Below are positions 48,436 to 58,506 of a stretch of 64,000 bases of DNA, one piece after another; positions within the stretch are counted from its first letter, which is position 1; every line of letters begins with the position of its first letter. A model generated the notes under the pieces. It saw only the letters and a list, made by a program, of their open reading frames with translations, did not search any database and was not told where the DNA came from. The translations under genes and the position numbers were made by a program. Source of the DNA: Saturnia japonica. Taxonomy: Eukaryota > Arthropoda > Insecta > Lepidoptera > Saturniidae. The stretch spans positions 806,001 through 870,000 of the forward strand of contig CM065323.1 of assembly GCA_033032175.1 (NCBI GenBank), given 5' to 3'.

Positions 48436-48959
48436 ACTAGCTGTGCCCGTGGCTTCGCTCACGTGGACTACTGAATGCCCGCACAAATCTTGCTCCTTCG
48501 CTTCCGGCTATTTTAAAGACAATAATGCTTATTGTAGGTGTTTCTTAGAAGATAGATGTATACTCACCCGGACTTTTTTGTAGGTTTTTTTAATGCCTAT
48601 GATTATGTAGTACATTAATTTTCTATATATCTCTTACGGTTTACTCAGCATAAGCCATTTAAGCGCCCGAATTGATTAACCATGACCAGTTTTTTTTTAT
48701 TTGTGCGGAACCCTAATTCTTTTTTTAAAATAAAAGTAGCCTAAGTTACTCCCTATAAATTCAGCTATCTACTAGTGAAAGTTCCGTAAAAATCGGTTTC
48801 GGAGATTACCCGGAACAAACAAACAGACAGATAGACAGACAAAAATTTCAAAAATGGGTGTTTTGTTATAGGTATCGTATATACTTTCATATGCATTTAG
48901 TAAAAAGCCGTTATTTTGACATTACAAACAGACACTTAAATTTTATTAATTGTATAGAT
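48436..48959 (+). repeat. RTE-type tail repeat 'family A', full-length copy
   Basis: The head actagctgtgcccgtggctt is followed by the shared body (aagcgcccgaattgat, gcggaaccctaattc, cggagattacccgg) and ends ttttattaattgtatagat. Its last eight bases serve as the target duplication of the hAT MITE that follows. Confidence 0.82.
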
Positions 48960-49268
48960 CAGGGCTTCTTAAACTATTCTTAAACTTACCCAAATGGGGT
49001 CGCGTAGCAAAATTCTGCGGTCGCGAGAGATTATAATGTCAAATATTTATATTCAATACCATTTTATAACATCACTAGAGTTTTATAATTTTTTGTGCAA
49101 TTTTTAATTTTAGACTTTTGTGTGTTTCAAAACGAATTCTAAAACTATATATTTTCATATGTATATGTATATTGTTGTTACCTAATAAATAAATTATCAA
49201 AAAATATTAATTTATTTTTCTTTTATATTTGTATGGGGTCGTGAATGACAAAAGTTTAAGAAGCCCTG
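48960..49268. mobile_element. 309-bp hAT-type MITE
   Basis: The terminal inverted repeats read CAGGGCTTCTTAAACT on both ends (right end in reverse), with further similarity in a 'ggggtcg' block. The 8-bp duplication gtatagat flanks it (48952-48959 and 49269-49276), the size diagnostic for hAT. There is no coding capacity; the interior is AT-rich. Confidence 0.93.
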
Positions 49269-49276
49269 GTATAGAT

Positions 49277-50019
49277 AATAAATGTATCTCTATAGACCTA
49301 CAAAAGTGTAATCGTAGTGAGTTAAAACATATCTCAAGCAAAAAGTAGTTAAAAGGATTTGATATTTTACAATCATCATTTATCATGCGAAAATTAATGA
49401 TTTCAAAGTAAAATGAGCATCTCTTCATTATGCTTTTTCAAATCAGTTTCAATAATAGTAATGGTGATTTACAAAATTATCAAATATTTAATTAATTAAA
49501 ATTTATAGTTCCGTGATAGTTGCGCAATCTAGATTAAACTGTAGCTTGCATCTGTTTGATTGGTAATTGTAATTTCTGCAACACGGACAAACCCGCGGGC
49601 TGAAGCTGGTCAATTGCAAAATCAGTTTTAATACACGCATTCCTCGCAAAGATTGTACAGTTTTATAGGTACTTGACAATTTCCTTATAAAATACTATAC
49701 TACGAAACGGGTAAAACATTGGTTGGAAAGCATGAACGCTTTCTTAGTTAATTGTTCCGACGCGTTATAAAAGTAAACAGAAACGTATTTGTTAAATGCT
49801 GGCTTACGAACTTCTAAAGGGTGTCTTCTCAAACTTTCATAGTTGCCACTTCCAAAGACAACCAAGTTTGTTTTTATATACGTCTACATTTTTAAGACGT
49901 CTGTTTCCATTTATTATCATTGGTATGAATAATGCAAGCGGAGACCCTTTTTAAGCTCACCATTTAAATATACAATACAACTGTTTATTTTTTTGTTCGT
50001 TGTCTTTGTCTTTTCGCCC
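49277..50019. other. AT-rich DNA, LINE-tail scrap
   Basis: A short tail-like text (aaacccgcgggctgaagctg) near 49589-49610 is the only item. No gene. Confidence 0.4.
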
Positions 50020-50024
50020 CGTCG
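50020..50024. repeat. 5-bp target-site duplication CGTCG (left)
   Basis: CGTCG here is matched by 53215-53219 on the other side. GC-rich 5-bp duplications of CGNCG type are known for Transib elements. Confidence 0.9.
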
Positions 50025-51281
50025 CACAGTGGGCTTGAAATCGGAGCCTCCCTTTCATAGGATTTTAGAAAAATTAAATATTTTATTTCATAGTTTTAAG
50101 TATACAGTTTTGTCAAAACAGTCATATCATTGTATAATTTAGCAATTTCAAGCTTTATTTTTACCTTCTACACCATATAATATGGACTTGTAAATTTCAA
50201 ATGTATGAAAATGAATTTTCTTTTCGTCATAACTTTTTTGTGTTTTGATTTGTAAAGCTGAAACTTATACATATCGTTACTGGGGTGGTAGCAAACCCTT
50301 CGGACCTCTCTCCTTGACCCCGGGCGTCCCCGTTCAACAGATATTTGTTGATGAAAATTTCATACTTTGATGACATTGTATTGAGGTGAAATAATCAAAT
50401 ATGTAGGTTTATTTTCGACCTGAATGCTACAGGTATCGATTAATAAAGTTACCCCTGATTTACCCTACCGCTTCGTTTTCATTATCTTTCAAAAATACGA
50501 TTCAGAATTAGTTTTAAAAATTCACTATACCTATTTTTCTTTATTAAAAGTTGTACATTACCTGTAAATTTGGACTATCTACTTAAATTAACACCAATTT
50601 TCATTAATAAATTACCAATTTAGCAATTTCAAGCTTTATTTTTACCTTATATACCAAATAATATTGACTTGTAAATTTTATATGTATGAAAATGAACTTG
50701 CCTTTCTTCATAACTTTTTTGTTTTCAATTATAATACTGAAACTTATACGTATCGTTACCGAGGTGGTAAAGAATCCTTAGGCCCTTTGACATTGAGCCC
50801 AGGCGTCCCCGTTCAAAAGATATGAATTAATGAAAAATGCATAATTAGGCACCACTTTCTTTGAAATTGAATTCACTACCAGTTGACATATTTTCAATTT
50901 TAGTACCTAGTATAGCTATTGATAAAATAAGAGTTATTTAAAATCATGCCAACGCCTAATTTACTCATTACCTACCATCAAAAATTCGTTTTGGAACTTC
51001 AATAAATCTATTTTTATTTATTAATTAAGTCGTACATAACCTATAAATTTTAATTACCTTATTTATTAAGCCATAAACTACTACTTTTGTTCATTTATTT
51101 TTGTTTCACATTTTTAGCAAAATATTTTGGTTTTGCTAATTAGGGCAATTAGTTTATTTGTTTTGCTGTACATTGTTATTGTTGTTTTTGTAGTAGTTTT
51201 TGTTGTATAGATTAGTTCTAGAGATCGACTATGATTCTAAATGAAAGTGGTATAAATACCATGAGTAATTATATTTCATTT
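50025..51281 (+). repeat. Transib left inverted-repeat arm, with a 481-bp internal duplication
   Basis: The arm pairs with 52457-53214 but is about 500 bases longer, because a 481-base segment is present twice in tandem (50138-50618 and 50619-about 51060, both starting tttagcaatttcaagcttt). The two copies have drifted apart clearly (roughly a fifth to a quarter of positions, by eye), so the duplication is much older than the separation of the two arms' shared outer parts. The arm extends past the ATG at 51231. Confidence 0.82.
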
Positions 51282-51494
51282 CATAAATCATCAAAACTCT
51301 GTACCCTAAAGTTACCCAGCGTTAATTTTAATTTGTTCAATATGGAAGGACTGGTGTCAAATATCGACATTTTTGTGTTAATGAAGCAAAATTCTTTTGA
51401 TGCAGAAAAATTATTTCAAAGATTGTTAACTTCTGTGAATTTTGCTCTGTCTAAAGAAGAAAAGACCGAACCGAAGCGAAGCCGAAAGATATGA
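51231..51494 (+). pseudogene. Transib transposase, N-terminal remnant (uncertain)
   Basis: An 87-codon frame starts MILNESGINTMSNYISFHKS inside the left arm and ends in a charged KEEKTEPKRSRKI stretch. Its first 17 or so codons belong to the inverted repeat. I find no catalytic motif. The downstream transposase resumes in another frame at DMNAIDLISRR, so the part of the enzyme that should hold the first two catalytic Asp residues (equivalent to RAG1 D600 and D708) and the zinc-binding Cys pair appears to be deleted between them. Confidence 0.5.
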
Positions 51495-52302
51495 ATGCCA
51501 TCGACTTGATATCGCGAAGAACTCATTCTGAGGGTATTTTTAAGTATGGCCTATCTTTCTTCCACGCGTGGATTAAATGCATGGAATGCGTATTGCATAT
51601 TGCGTATCGCCTAGATTTAAAAAAATGGCAAGCCAAAGGAGACGATTTAAAGCAACTAGTAGATAACAAGAAAAAAGATTATTCAAGAAAAGTTTCGAGA
51701 TGAAATGGGACTACTTGTAGATATAGTTAAACAAGGTGCGGGAACGACCAATGATGGGAACACCGCAAGAAGGTTTTTTTGCAAATCCTCAAGTAACTGC
51801 ACAGATCACTGATGTTGATGAAGAACTCATCAGGAGATTTGCGGTGATTCTTCAGGTAGTCTTATGTGGAAAGTTTGTTGATGTGGAAAAGTTCCGGCAA
51901 TATTGTTCTAAAACAGCTCATAAATATGTCGAGTTATATCAGTGGTATTATATGCCTTCTAGCGTGCATAAATTACTCATGCATGATGCAGATATAATTG
52001 AGCATAATAACTTTATCCCAATTGGCAAACTTTCTGAAGAGACTTCTGAAGCACACAATCAAGTTTTTAAAAATTTTAGAGTATTCCACTCGAGAAAAAT
52101 TAATAGAATTGCAACAAATAAGGATATTATCCATAGTTTGTTAATAACTTCTTACCCATACCTGTCCAGCATCAGACCTAAGATAAGTCAACTTAGCCAT
52201 AAACCGCTATCAGATGAAGCTAAATTGTTATTGGTAAATTCTGCATCAGATAAACAAAATTTAGAGTTTGTAGATGTAAGAAATTTGTGTGACTCTGAGT
52301 AA
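51479..52302 (+). pseudogene. Transib (RAG1-like) transposase, C-terminal half, two frameshifts
   Basis: Three pieces in different frames make up about 270 codons. Piece 1 (to about 51677) reads KPKDMNAIDLISRR, GIFKYGLSFFHAWIKCMEC, YRLDLKKWQAKGDD. One base too many near 51676 shifts to piece 2: QEKFRDEMGLLVDIVKQG and GTTNDGNTARRFF. A seventh T in the run at 51774-51780 shifts to piece 3, which ends at 52302. Piece 3 has HKLLMH, whose two His at spacing 5 match the RAG1 zinc ligands H937 and H942, and, twenty-two residues after the second His, LSEETSEAHNQVFKNFR, whose last Glu aligns with catalytic E962. The catalytic Asp residues are missing. Full Transib transposases are near 650-700 residues. 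Confidence 0.82.
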
Positions 52303-52456
52303 TGTATGAGTGTAATTAAGTAGGTGTCATCGGAACTATATGTATCTCATAATTTATAATATCATAATTTTGTTATAAAATATTTTTATATATGTATTTG
52401 GAATTTACATTTACATCATCTATTTAGAGGTACTGTTGAAATCGATAAGTTAAAAT

Positions 52457-53214
52457 GAATATAAGATCTCATGTTATTTACACTGCTTTCATTTAGAATC
52501 CTAATCTAGCCCCAGAAATAACTGTTTAATCTTTTATGACAAACAATAATATCAACGAAACAAATAAACTAATTACCCTAATTAGCAAAATCAAGACATT
52601 TTGGTACAAATGTGGAACAAAAACAATCAAGAATAGTAGCAGGTAATTATAATTGGTGTTAATTTAAGTATATAGTGCAACTTTATAGGTAATTTACAAC
52701 TTTTAATAAAGAAAAATATGTATATTTAAATTTTAAAACGAATTCTGAATCGTATTTTTGAAAACGAAGCGGTAAGGTAAATCAGGGGTAACTTTATTAA
52801 TCGATACCTGTAGCATTCAGGTCGAAAATAAACCTACATATTTGATTATTTCACCTCAATACAATGTCTTCAAAGTATGAAATTTTCATCAACAAATATC
52901 TGTTGAACGGGGACGCCCGGGGTCAAGGTGAAAAGTCCTAAGGGTTCATTACCACCCCAGTAACGATATGTATAAGTTTCAGCTTTACAACTCAAAACAT
53001 AAAAAAGTTATGTCGAAAAGAAAATCCATTTTCATACATTTGAAATTTACAAGTCCATATTATATGGTGTAGAAGTTAAAAATAAAGCTAGAAATTGCTA
53101 AATTATACAATGATAAGACTGTTTTGACAAAACTGTATACTTAAAAATATGAAATAACATATTTAATTTTTCTAAAATCCTATGAAAGGGAGGCTCCGAT
53201 TTCAGCCCACAGTG
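52457..53214 (-). repeat. Transib right inverted-repeat arm
   Basis: 758 bases, pairing with the left arm from its outer end inward (shared ggagcctccctttcatagg, gcgtccccgttcaacagata, ttgctaattaggg and tctaaatgaaag). It holds a single copy of the segment that is doubled on the left. Confidence 0.85.
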
Positions 53215-53219
53215 CGTCG
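53215..53219. repeat. 5-bp target-site duplication CGTCG (right)
   Basis: Matches 50020-50024. Excising the element leaves a continuous island ending cgtcgcgtcgggtcgcgtcg. Confidence 0.9.
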
Positions 53220-54075
53220 CGTCGGGTCGCGTCGCATCGGGTCTATTGGACCCTTCGATCTGAATTTTAAAACGAGTATATACACATTTTACTCTGCATC
53301 TCGTTCGTAGCTTGGAATTTCAATCTCTTTCTGATTCATGCATTCCTGGCCGTTATAGGGAAATAATACCATCAGTTTTTCGAAACGCTGCACTTGTTAA
53401 AGCCACTTTACGTAAAAAATCGGTTGTCTGTAAAGTCGGTTTACTGACGATAGTTGAACGTGACAACATCATAAGAATACTAATGGAATGGTATCATTTT
53501 TCAAAAGAAAATTTTAATTTTATTTATAGTTTTGTTAATTATAGCATAACCTACAATCGCTGCACTAGCAGACCGATGCTATTTATTTTAATGATGAAAG
53601 CACGAATATTCGACAATATATCACTGAACATATATTTAATATCGAAAGAATTATTACCTATATCGCCGCAATTATCGTTGCTATAAACAATTGACACCAC
53701 ATTCAATTTTCATTGCACTTCATACTTGACGAAAACATGTAAATGTATTATTGTATAGCAGCTGTCCACCCGGACGCATCGCTAACTCAAGTAGGAGAGA
53801 GACAGATATCGAACGCTACCGAAAGCGGAGGCCGATTGTGCCTCTTTCCGCGCTCTCGCTTGCACTTCAAGCTTCAAATGGAATGCCTCAGAGCGAAGTA
53901 ACGCCGCATGAGTCATGTTTATTCGTGCGTGCAGCCGGCTCCATCGAATTATAAGACGTTATCACGTCAAAAAGTATGTTTAAAAATGTTTTTATTGTAC
54001 CATAGTAAAATAGTGTTAAACCTATATTTTGCCCAGTACCTACATAATATGTTCTCTCATATTAGGATACTCTAA
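53220..54075. other. unclassified sequence right of Transib
   Basis: 53220-53250 continues the CGTCG-rich island. The frame 53312-53686 (124 codons) includes text such as RNAALVKATLRKKSVVCKVG, then turns AT-rich; I recognise no family. 53755-53950 is GC-enriched with no motif. It may be an unknown repeat into which Transib inserted. Confidence 0.35.
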
Positions 54076-54478
54076 TCTATACAATTAATAAAATTGAATT
54101 GTTTGTTTGACCGATTTTAACGGGACTTTCACTGGCAGATAGTTGAAGTTTATAGGGTATACTCCTTGTCCCTTAAACCTAGGCTAATTTTACTTTAGTA
54201 AAAGAATTAGGGTTCTGCGCAAATAAAAAAAAAAACTGGATATGGTGAATCATTTCGGGCGGCCTATTGACTTACGCTGAATAAACCATAAGAGATATAT
54301 CAAATTAATTTACTAAATCATTGTAGATATTAAAAATACCTAAAAAAAATTCAGCGAGAGCGTATTTGCTTATCTTCTAAGAATCACCCACAATAAGCTC
54401 TAAAACAAAACTAAAGCATCTTTAAAACAATAACCGGCAGCGGGGCTAGCAGCAGTCTGTAGTTCACACGAGCTAGTA
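54076..54478 (-). repeat. RTE-type tail repeat 'family A', copy 4
   Basis: On the minus strand it runs from 'actagctcgtgtgaact' through 'gccggttattgtttt', 'gtttattcagcgtaagtca', 'gcgcagaaccctaatt' and 'gccagtgaaagtcccgtta' to 'ttattaattgtatag'. Confidence 0.78.
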
Positions 54479-56310
54479 CCAAATAAAATAAATGGTTGCC
54501 CGTTAATAATGATGTACGCAAACCGCAAAGTTGTTTTATTCACGGGTCTGTTCCGTTAATTTTATACGTTGGTAACATATTTCATAAAAGAGGGCGACCG
54601 CTCCGGCCGCGTCCGCATACATACATGTTCCCAGTTATCGCCGTAACTTGTAGTGGAGGGCCGGTTCTCTAATTAAACACCTTTGTTACCCGGACCTCGT
54701 TTGCTCCCCAAATTAAATTATCGTAAATCCCAACTCATTGGTTGAGATTACGCGTTCACGAGCGGATGACAGGGTCTCATTAGCTCGCAAACAACTGATC
54801 TCCTTTCTCGTACCGTCTAAACTAATTATATGCTTAGTAATTGACAGATTCCTCCCTCGGGTGTGAGAAAGGATAAACTTTTATTTGCTTGAAACTCGGT
54901 TTTTATTGCTCAATCTCTTTTGCTTAGACGTTCCTGTGGTCTTGGTTTACTGTGGTAAATATTGTATAATAAATTTCAGAATGGTAGATTAACCACCGCC
55001 TGTATCATTTCTGGGGTCAATGTTTCTAGTTTTGTTTAAAAAGTACCGTGCCACTCGTTTTTAACCTTTAGCAAACTTAACCTTTCGATTATTTCAACGT
55101 GACTAAAATATAAGGGAAATATACAATATGATACAATATAAAGCAAATAATAAGTAACAACAGTTAGTTTAAATACTGGAATATTTTATCTTTTATTATA
55201 AGAATTCTTAACTTTCTTGCAAATATTGTACTTTACATTTTTTCATTCAGTTTTACAATGCATCTTCATTGATTTTTGATACAATGCTATCAGCGCACTT
55301 GATCCATCTTATAACTTTCTGAATTCAAGATGATTTAACTTCCACACATTAAGAATAGCTTAAAGTACATAAATGTGAAACGCTCTGTCTCGAACAAGGC
55401 AATGTAGTTAACAAACAGTGGTTGTAAATTGCTTGGAATTGTAACAAAGTGGTAGGGTACTAACGTCCAGCCCCTTAAAATAATTCTCTAGGTGGGATTT
55501 AACGGCATTGTTGGAACGTCGGACCCGCTTGCCTACATTTGACTCTTCTGCGCATTTAGAGTTCTGGTTGCTAGATTAATTGAAGAGTAATATAAAAATG
55601 ATTTACTTTTTCTTTGTTTTCCCAAAAAATAATGACTGAGATACTAAATAAGACAAAATGTTAACATACCACGTACAATGACAAATCAAACATTATATGT
55701 CATTTCACCAATTTAATGCATAAATATATACTGATATTATAGTTAAGCCGTCAAACATTTTACAATTATTAATATGCGCATTACGAATTACCATTGAATT
55801 AAATATTTCATTCATAATTTGTATCTCAACGCGACACAATAGGGATTCGCGAACCAATAACAATTTACCGCAATAAATTTCCATGTTCATTTCCTTCGAG
55901 TATCCCCATAATTCGATGACCTTACGGCCCGCTATCATGAGTATGCTCAATTACTTGAATATGTACAGATTTTGCCATTTACTATCTTGGGTATTACATT
56001 CAGTAGTCAATAGTGTTTTGACATTCATAAGTGCCTTTTTAGGGCCTAAATTGAATAAAGATTATTTTGATTTTGATTTTTTTGTCATTTACGGTATTAT
56101 AATGTTTGTAAGAAGTCATAATTAAGATAATGTAATAACATAACGCCGTTAGAATATTTATTATTAAACTCATTTTAAAGTTAACTTTTACGTAATTTGG
56201 AACAGTTACGTTCTAAAGAAGCTGTCAAAATGTGGTTAATATGGTGGACAAGGTATAGTTCGGTTTTTTCTTATTTGTTTACTACTTTTCACTTTTAATT
56301 TTGTACTGTA
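54479..56310. other. AT-rich DNA; possible retroelement 3' end
   Basis: 54560-54790 is moderately GC-rich without a frame. At 56035-56085 the text gggcctaaattgaataaaga followed by ttttgattttgatttttt resembles the AATAAA plus (GATTTT)n ends of lepidopteran retroelements. Antisense frames at 55705-55950 have no motif. Confidence 0.4.
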
Positions 56311-56311
56311 C

Positions 56312-56776
56312 TTATATATGCGTAAAACATATACATACATGGGTACTCGTAAGATTAATGTTTAACTGTTCATCTTCAAACTTGTCAAGATCATACAAAA
56401 TTAATGTGAACAGCAACCGGTGAAGAAGTTTAAGAAGTAATAAAACTTTTGAAAGTCGTTGTTTAGGTATTGTGGTTTCTTCGACATTTATTAACATTAA
56501 ATAGAACTGCTCAATTGTTTTGATACAATAAAAGATCAGAATTATCAATAGGCATATCATATTCGCCCGAAATGTAATTATTATTACTTGTATGGTAAGC
56601 CCATTAGGGATTAACGTGTATATGTTTAAATATAACGAGAGGTCAAAATCCGTCTGTAAATTCATAATCTCGCTCGTTAATAATGAAGAACTCATAATAT
56701 CTGTCAAGGATGGCACCAAGGGTCTTCCCTTTTGTACGCTAACCCCGGGCCACTTTGCCCGAACACTTCGCTATCT
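56312..56776 (-). CDS. open frame with membrane-protein character, unidentified
   Basis: About 155 codons are open on the minus strand after a TAG at about 56777; the first ATG is near 56695 (MSSSLLTSEIMNLQTD). Two hydrophobic runs (IQVIIITFRANMICLLIILI and LLLLKLLHRLLFTLILY) are separated by a charged loop with EETTIPKQRLSK. Size and hydrophobicity would fit one exon of an insect chemoreceptor, but I see none of the family's diagnostic residues, and AT-rich DNA readily yields such frames. Low certainty. Confidence 0.25.
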
Positions 56777-56779
56777 GTT

Positions 56780-58505
56780 TGTGATTTGGGTCCAGATATG
56801 ACAGTTTTACTGAAAGCCTATTAAATAATAATAATTAATTAGGATCCTTTCTGTAAATATGGAACTTAGTGTGTAATATAATTTTTACCAATTTTGTTAA
56901 TTTGTTTTGTAGTTGTGGGTTGTATTTAACTGTAAACATTTATTAAATATTGGTTGGCATGATTATCTGTAGATGAAACAAATAAGTTAACAAACAAAAA
57001 GTTGTTCTCAAGACGTCACACGTGGATGTTGTCGATGAACTTCAATTTTTGGAAAATGTAATAAAAGTCCAAGGCCAAAACGACCAAAAACTTTGAATTC
57101 ATCCTGAATTTTGAAAGGTTTATAACAGAACTATTAATGCAAATAACCACGCATTGCAACGTATATCGTCTAGAACGTTGAACTATAGTCTTCGTGAACG
57201 CCATGGTATAATCCAATAGTTTCAATATACCTCATTGAAAGATAACTTTATGACGTAAAGCATGAAAACAGCGAGCGCAATGAATGAACGAACCTACGTT
57301 CGTTTGATAGCTGTTTTGAATTATAAGAATGTGTCTTGACACTCTTTTCGCACATAACTTACATTAAATAGCAGATTTACATGGTCATTATTCATAAGTG
57401 TTGCGTGGAAATGGTTATGAGATAATAACTTTGATGAATTCTTCAATTAGCTATCGAATAGGCATAAATTTTCATAATGACTTTTCGATAATTACAGATG
57501 AACTCGAAGAAAACTAAAATTATAAATATTATAGAAATACAAAACTCAATTTTTATGAACTTTAATTACCGTGTAATAATAATCGTCGGCGTGAACGCCA
57601 AGGGAGTCAAGTCCAGAATTTTATTACTCTTAAAGATTTTAATTATGGTTACCTAATTTGAACTTACAAATAACTTAAGCACTGTAATTGATTATAGGTT
57701 TAGAGCCATAACAATAAAACAATGACAACATGAATTTACAACATTATAACTTATTTTGGGACAGCTACTGTGGAATATTTTGATTTACTTATTTGCTATA
57801 TCTTTGGTTCTTTAAGCATTAATTGATAACTTGTTTTACATTCTAGTAAAAGTTTACTTATACCTGCATATAAAAAAAAACTTAGTCAAAATCAAATTGC
57901 TACTTATATAATGTAAAAAAATGTGAATGATACTTTTATTACGATACGACCAACCAAATATTTCCAGTGAAACTGAGATGAGAAGGGGAACAACGTCAGA
58001 GGGTTTTTAATTGCAAAATCTCTCTGAGACAGCGACCGGACGTCCGGTCTTCGGAAGTCTTTTCGGCTGACATTTGTCCGGGCAAACAGGTTTCGAGTTG
58101 TAATACTCTTATTTTACCTCCTTTTCAAACGTTCTTACTAGAGATTTATAAGCGGAATTATAAATAAATATATATTAAATTATAAATACTATAAGTATAA
58201 TATAAAGAAAATAGGTCGTGTAAACTTTCCATATTTCTGTAATAATAGTGCGAATTGAAATCGGGAAATCTAATTGCTTCGAATACAATTTAATTATGAA
58301 CATTTGTATTTATATCTTATCTTTTAGAATTGTAGCAGCCACGAGTTTCGTATTTATTTTGTGATGTTCCTTTATACATTTATAATCATGATTAAAGTGT
58401 CAAGTTTTTAATTGTTTAATGTGTTTATTAAAACGAACTCCCTTACCGCGCGTTTGACGGATGGGAGCACACGGAACAAATGTCCGACCCGACCGATACT
58501 TTTGC
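56780..58505. other. AT-rich DNA, nothing recognised
   Basis: A short GC-richer patch at 57990-58090 (cagcgaccggacgtccggtc contains an accggacgtccggt palindrome). No gene is supported. Confidence 0.4.
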
Positions 58506-58506
58506 A

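Larger units (their letters stand above)
50025..53214 (+). mobile_element. Transib DNA transposon, internally deleted (3.19 kb)
   Basis: The ends read CACAGTGGGCTTGAAATCGG (left) and CACTGTGGGCTGAAATCGG (right, reverse strand); both heptamers fit CACWRTG, the Transib terminus that resembles the V(D)J recombination-signal heptamer. A CGTCG duplication flanks it. Very long inverted repeats occupy 50025-about 51281 and about 52457-53214. Between and partly within them lie remnants of a transposase whose C-terminal part matches the RAG1/Transib core. Two frameshifts and loss of the N-terminal half make this copy inactive. I see no nonamer-like block at RSS spacing, in keeping with Transib rather than RAG targets. 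Confidence 0.85.

Noticed and set aside
53312..53686. 124-codon frame just right of the Transib element, considered as its missing transposase part
   Set aside because: It lies outside the target duplication at 53215-53219 and has no similarity to the transposase motifs.
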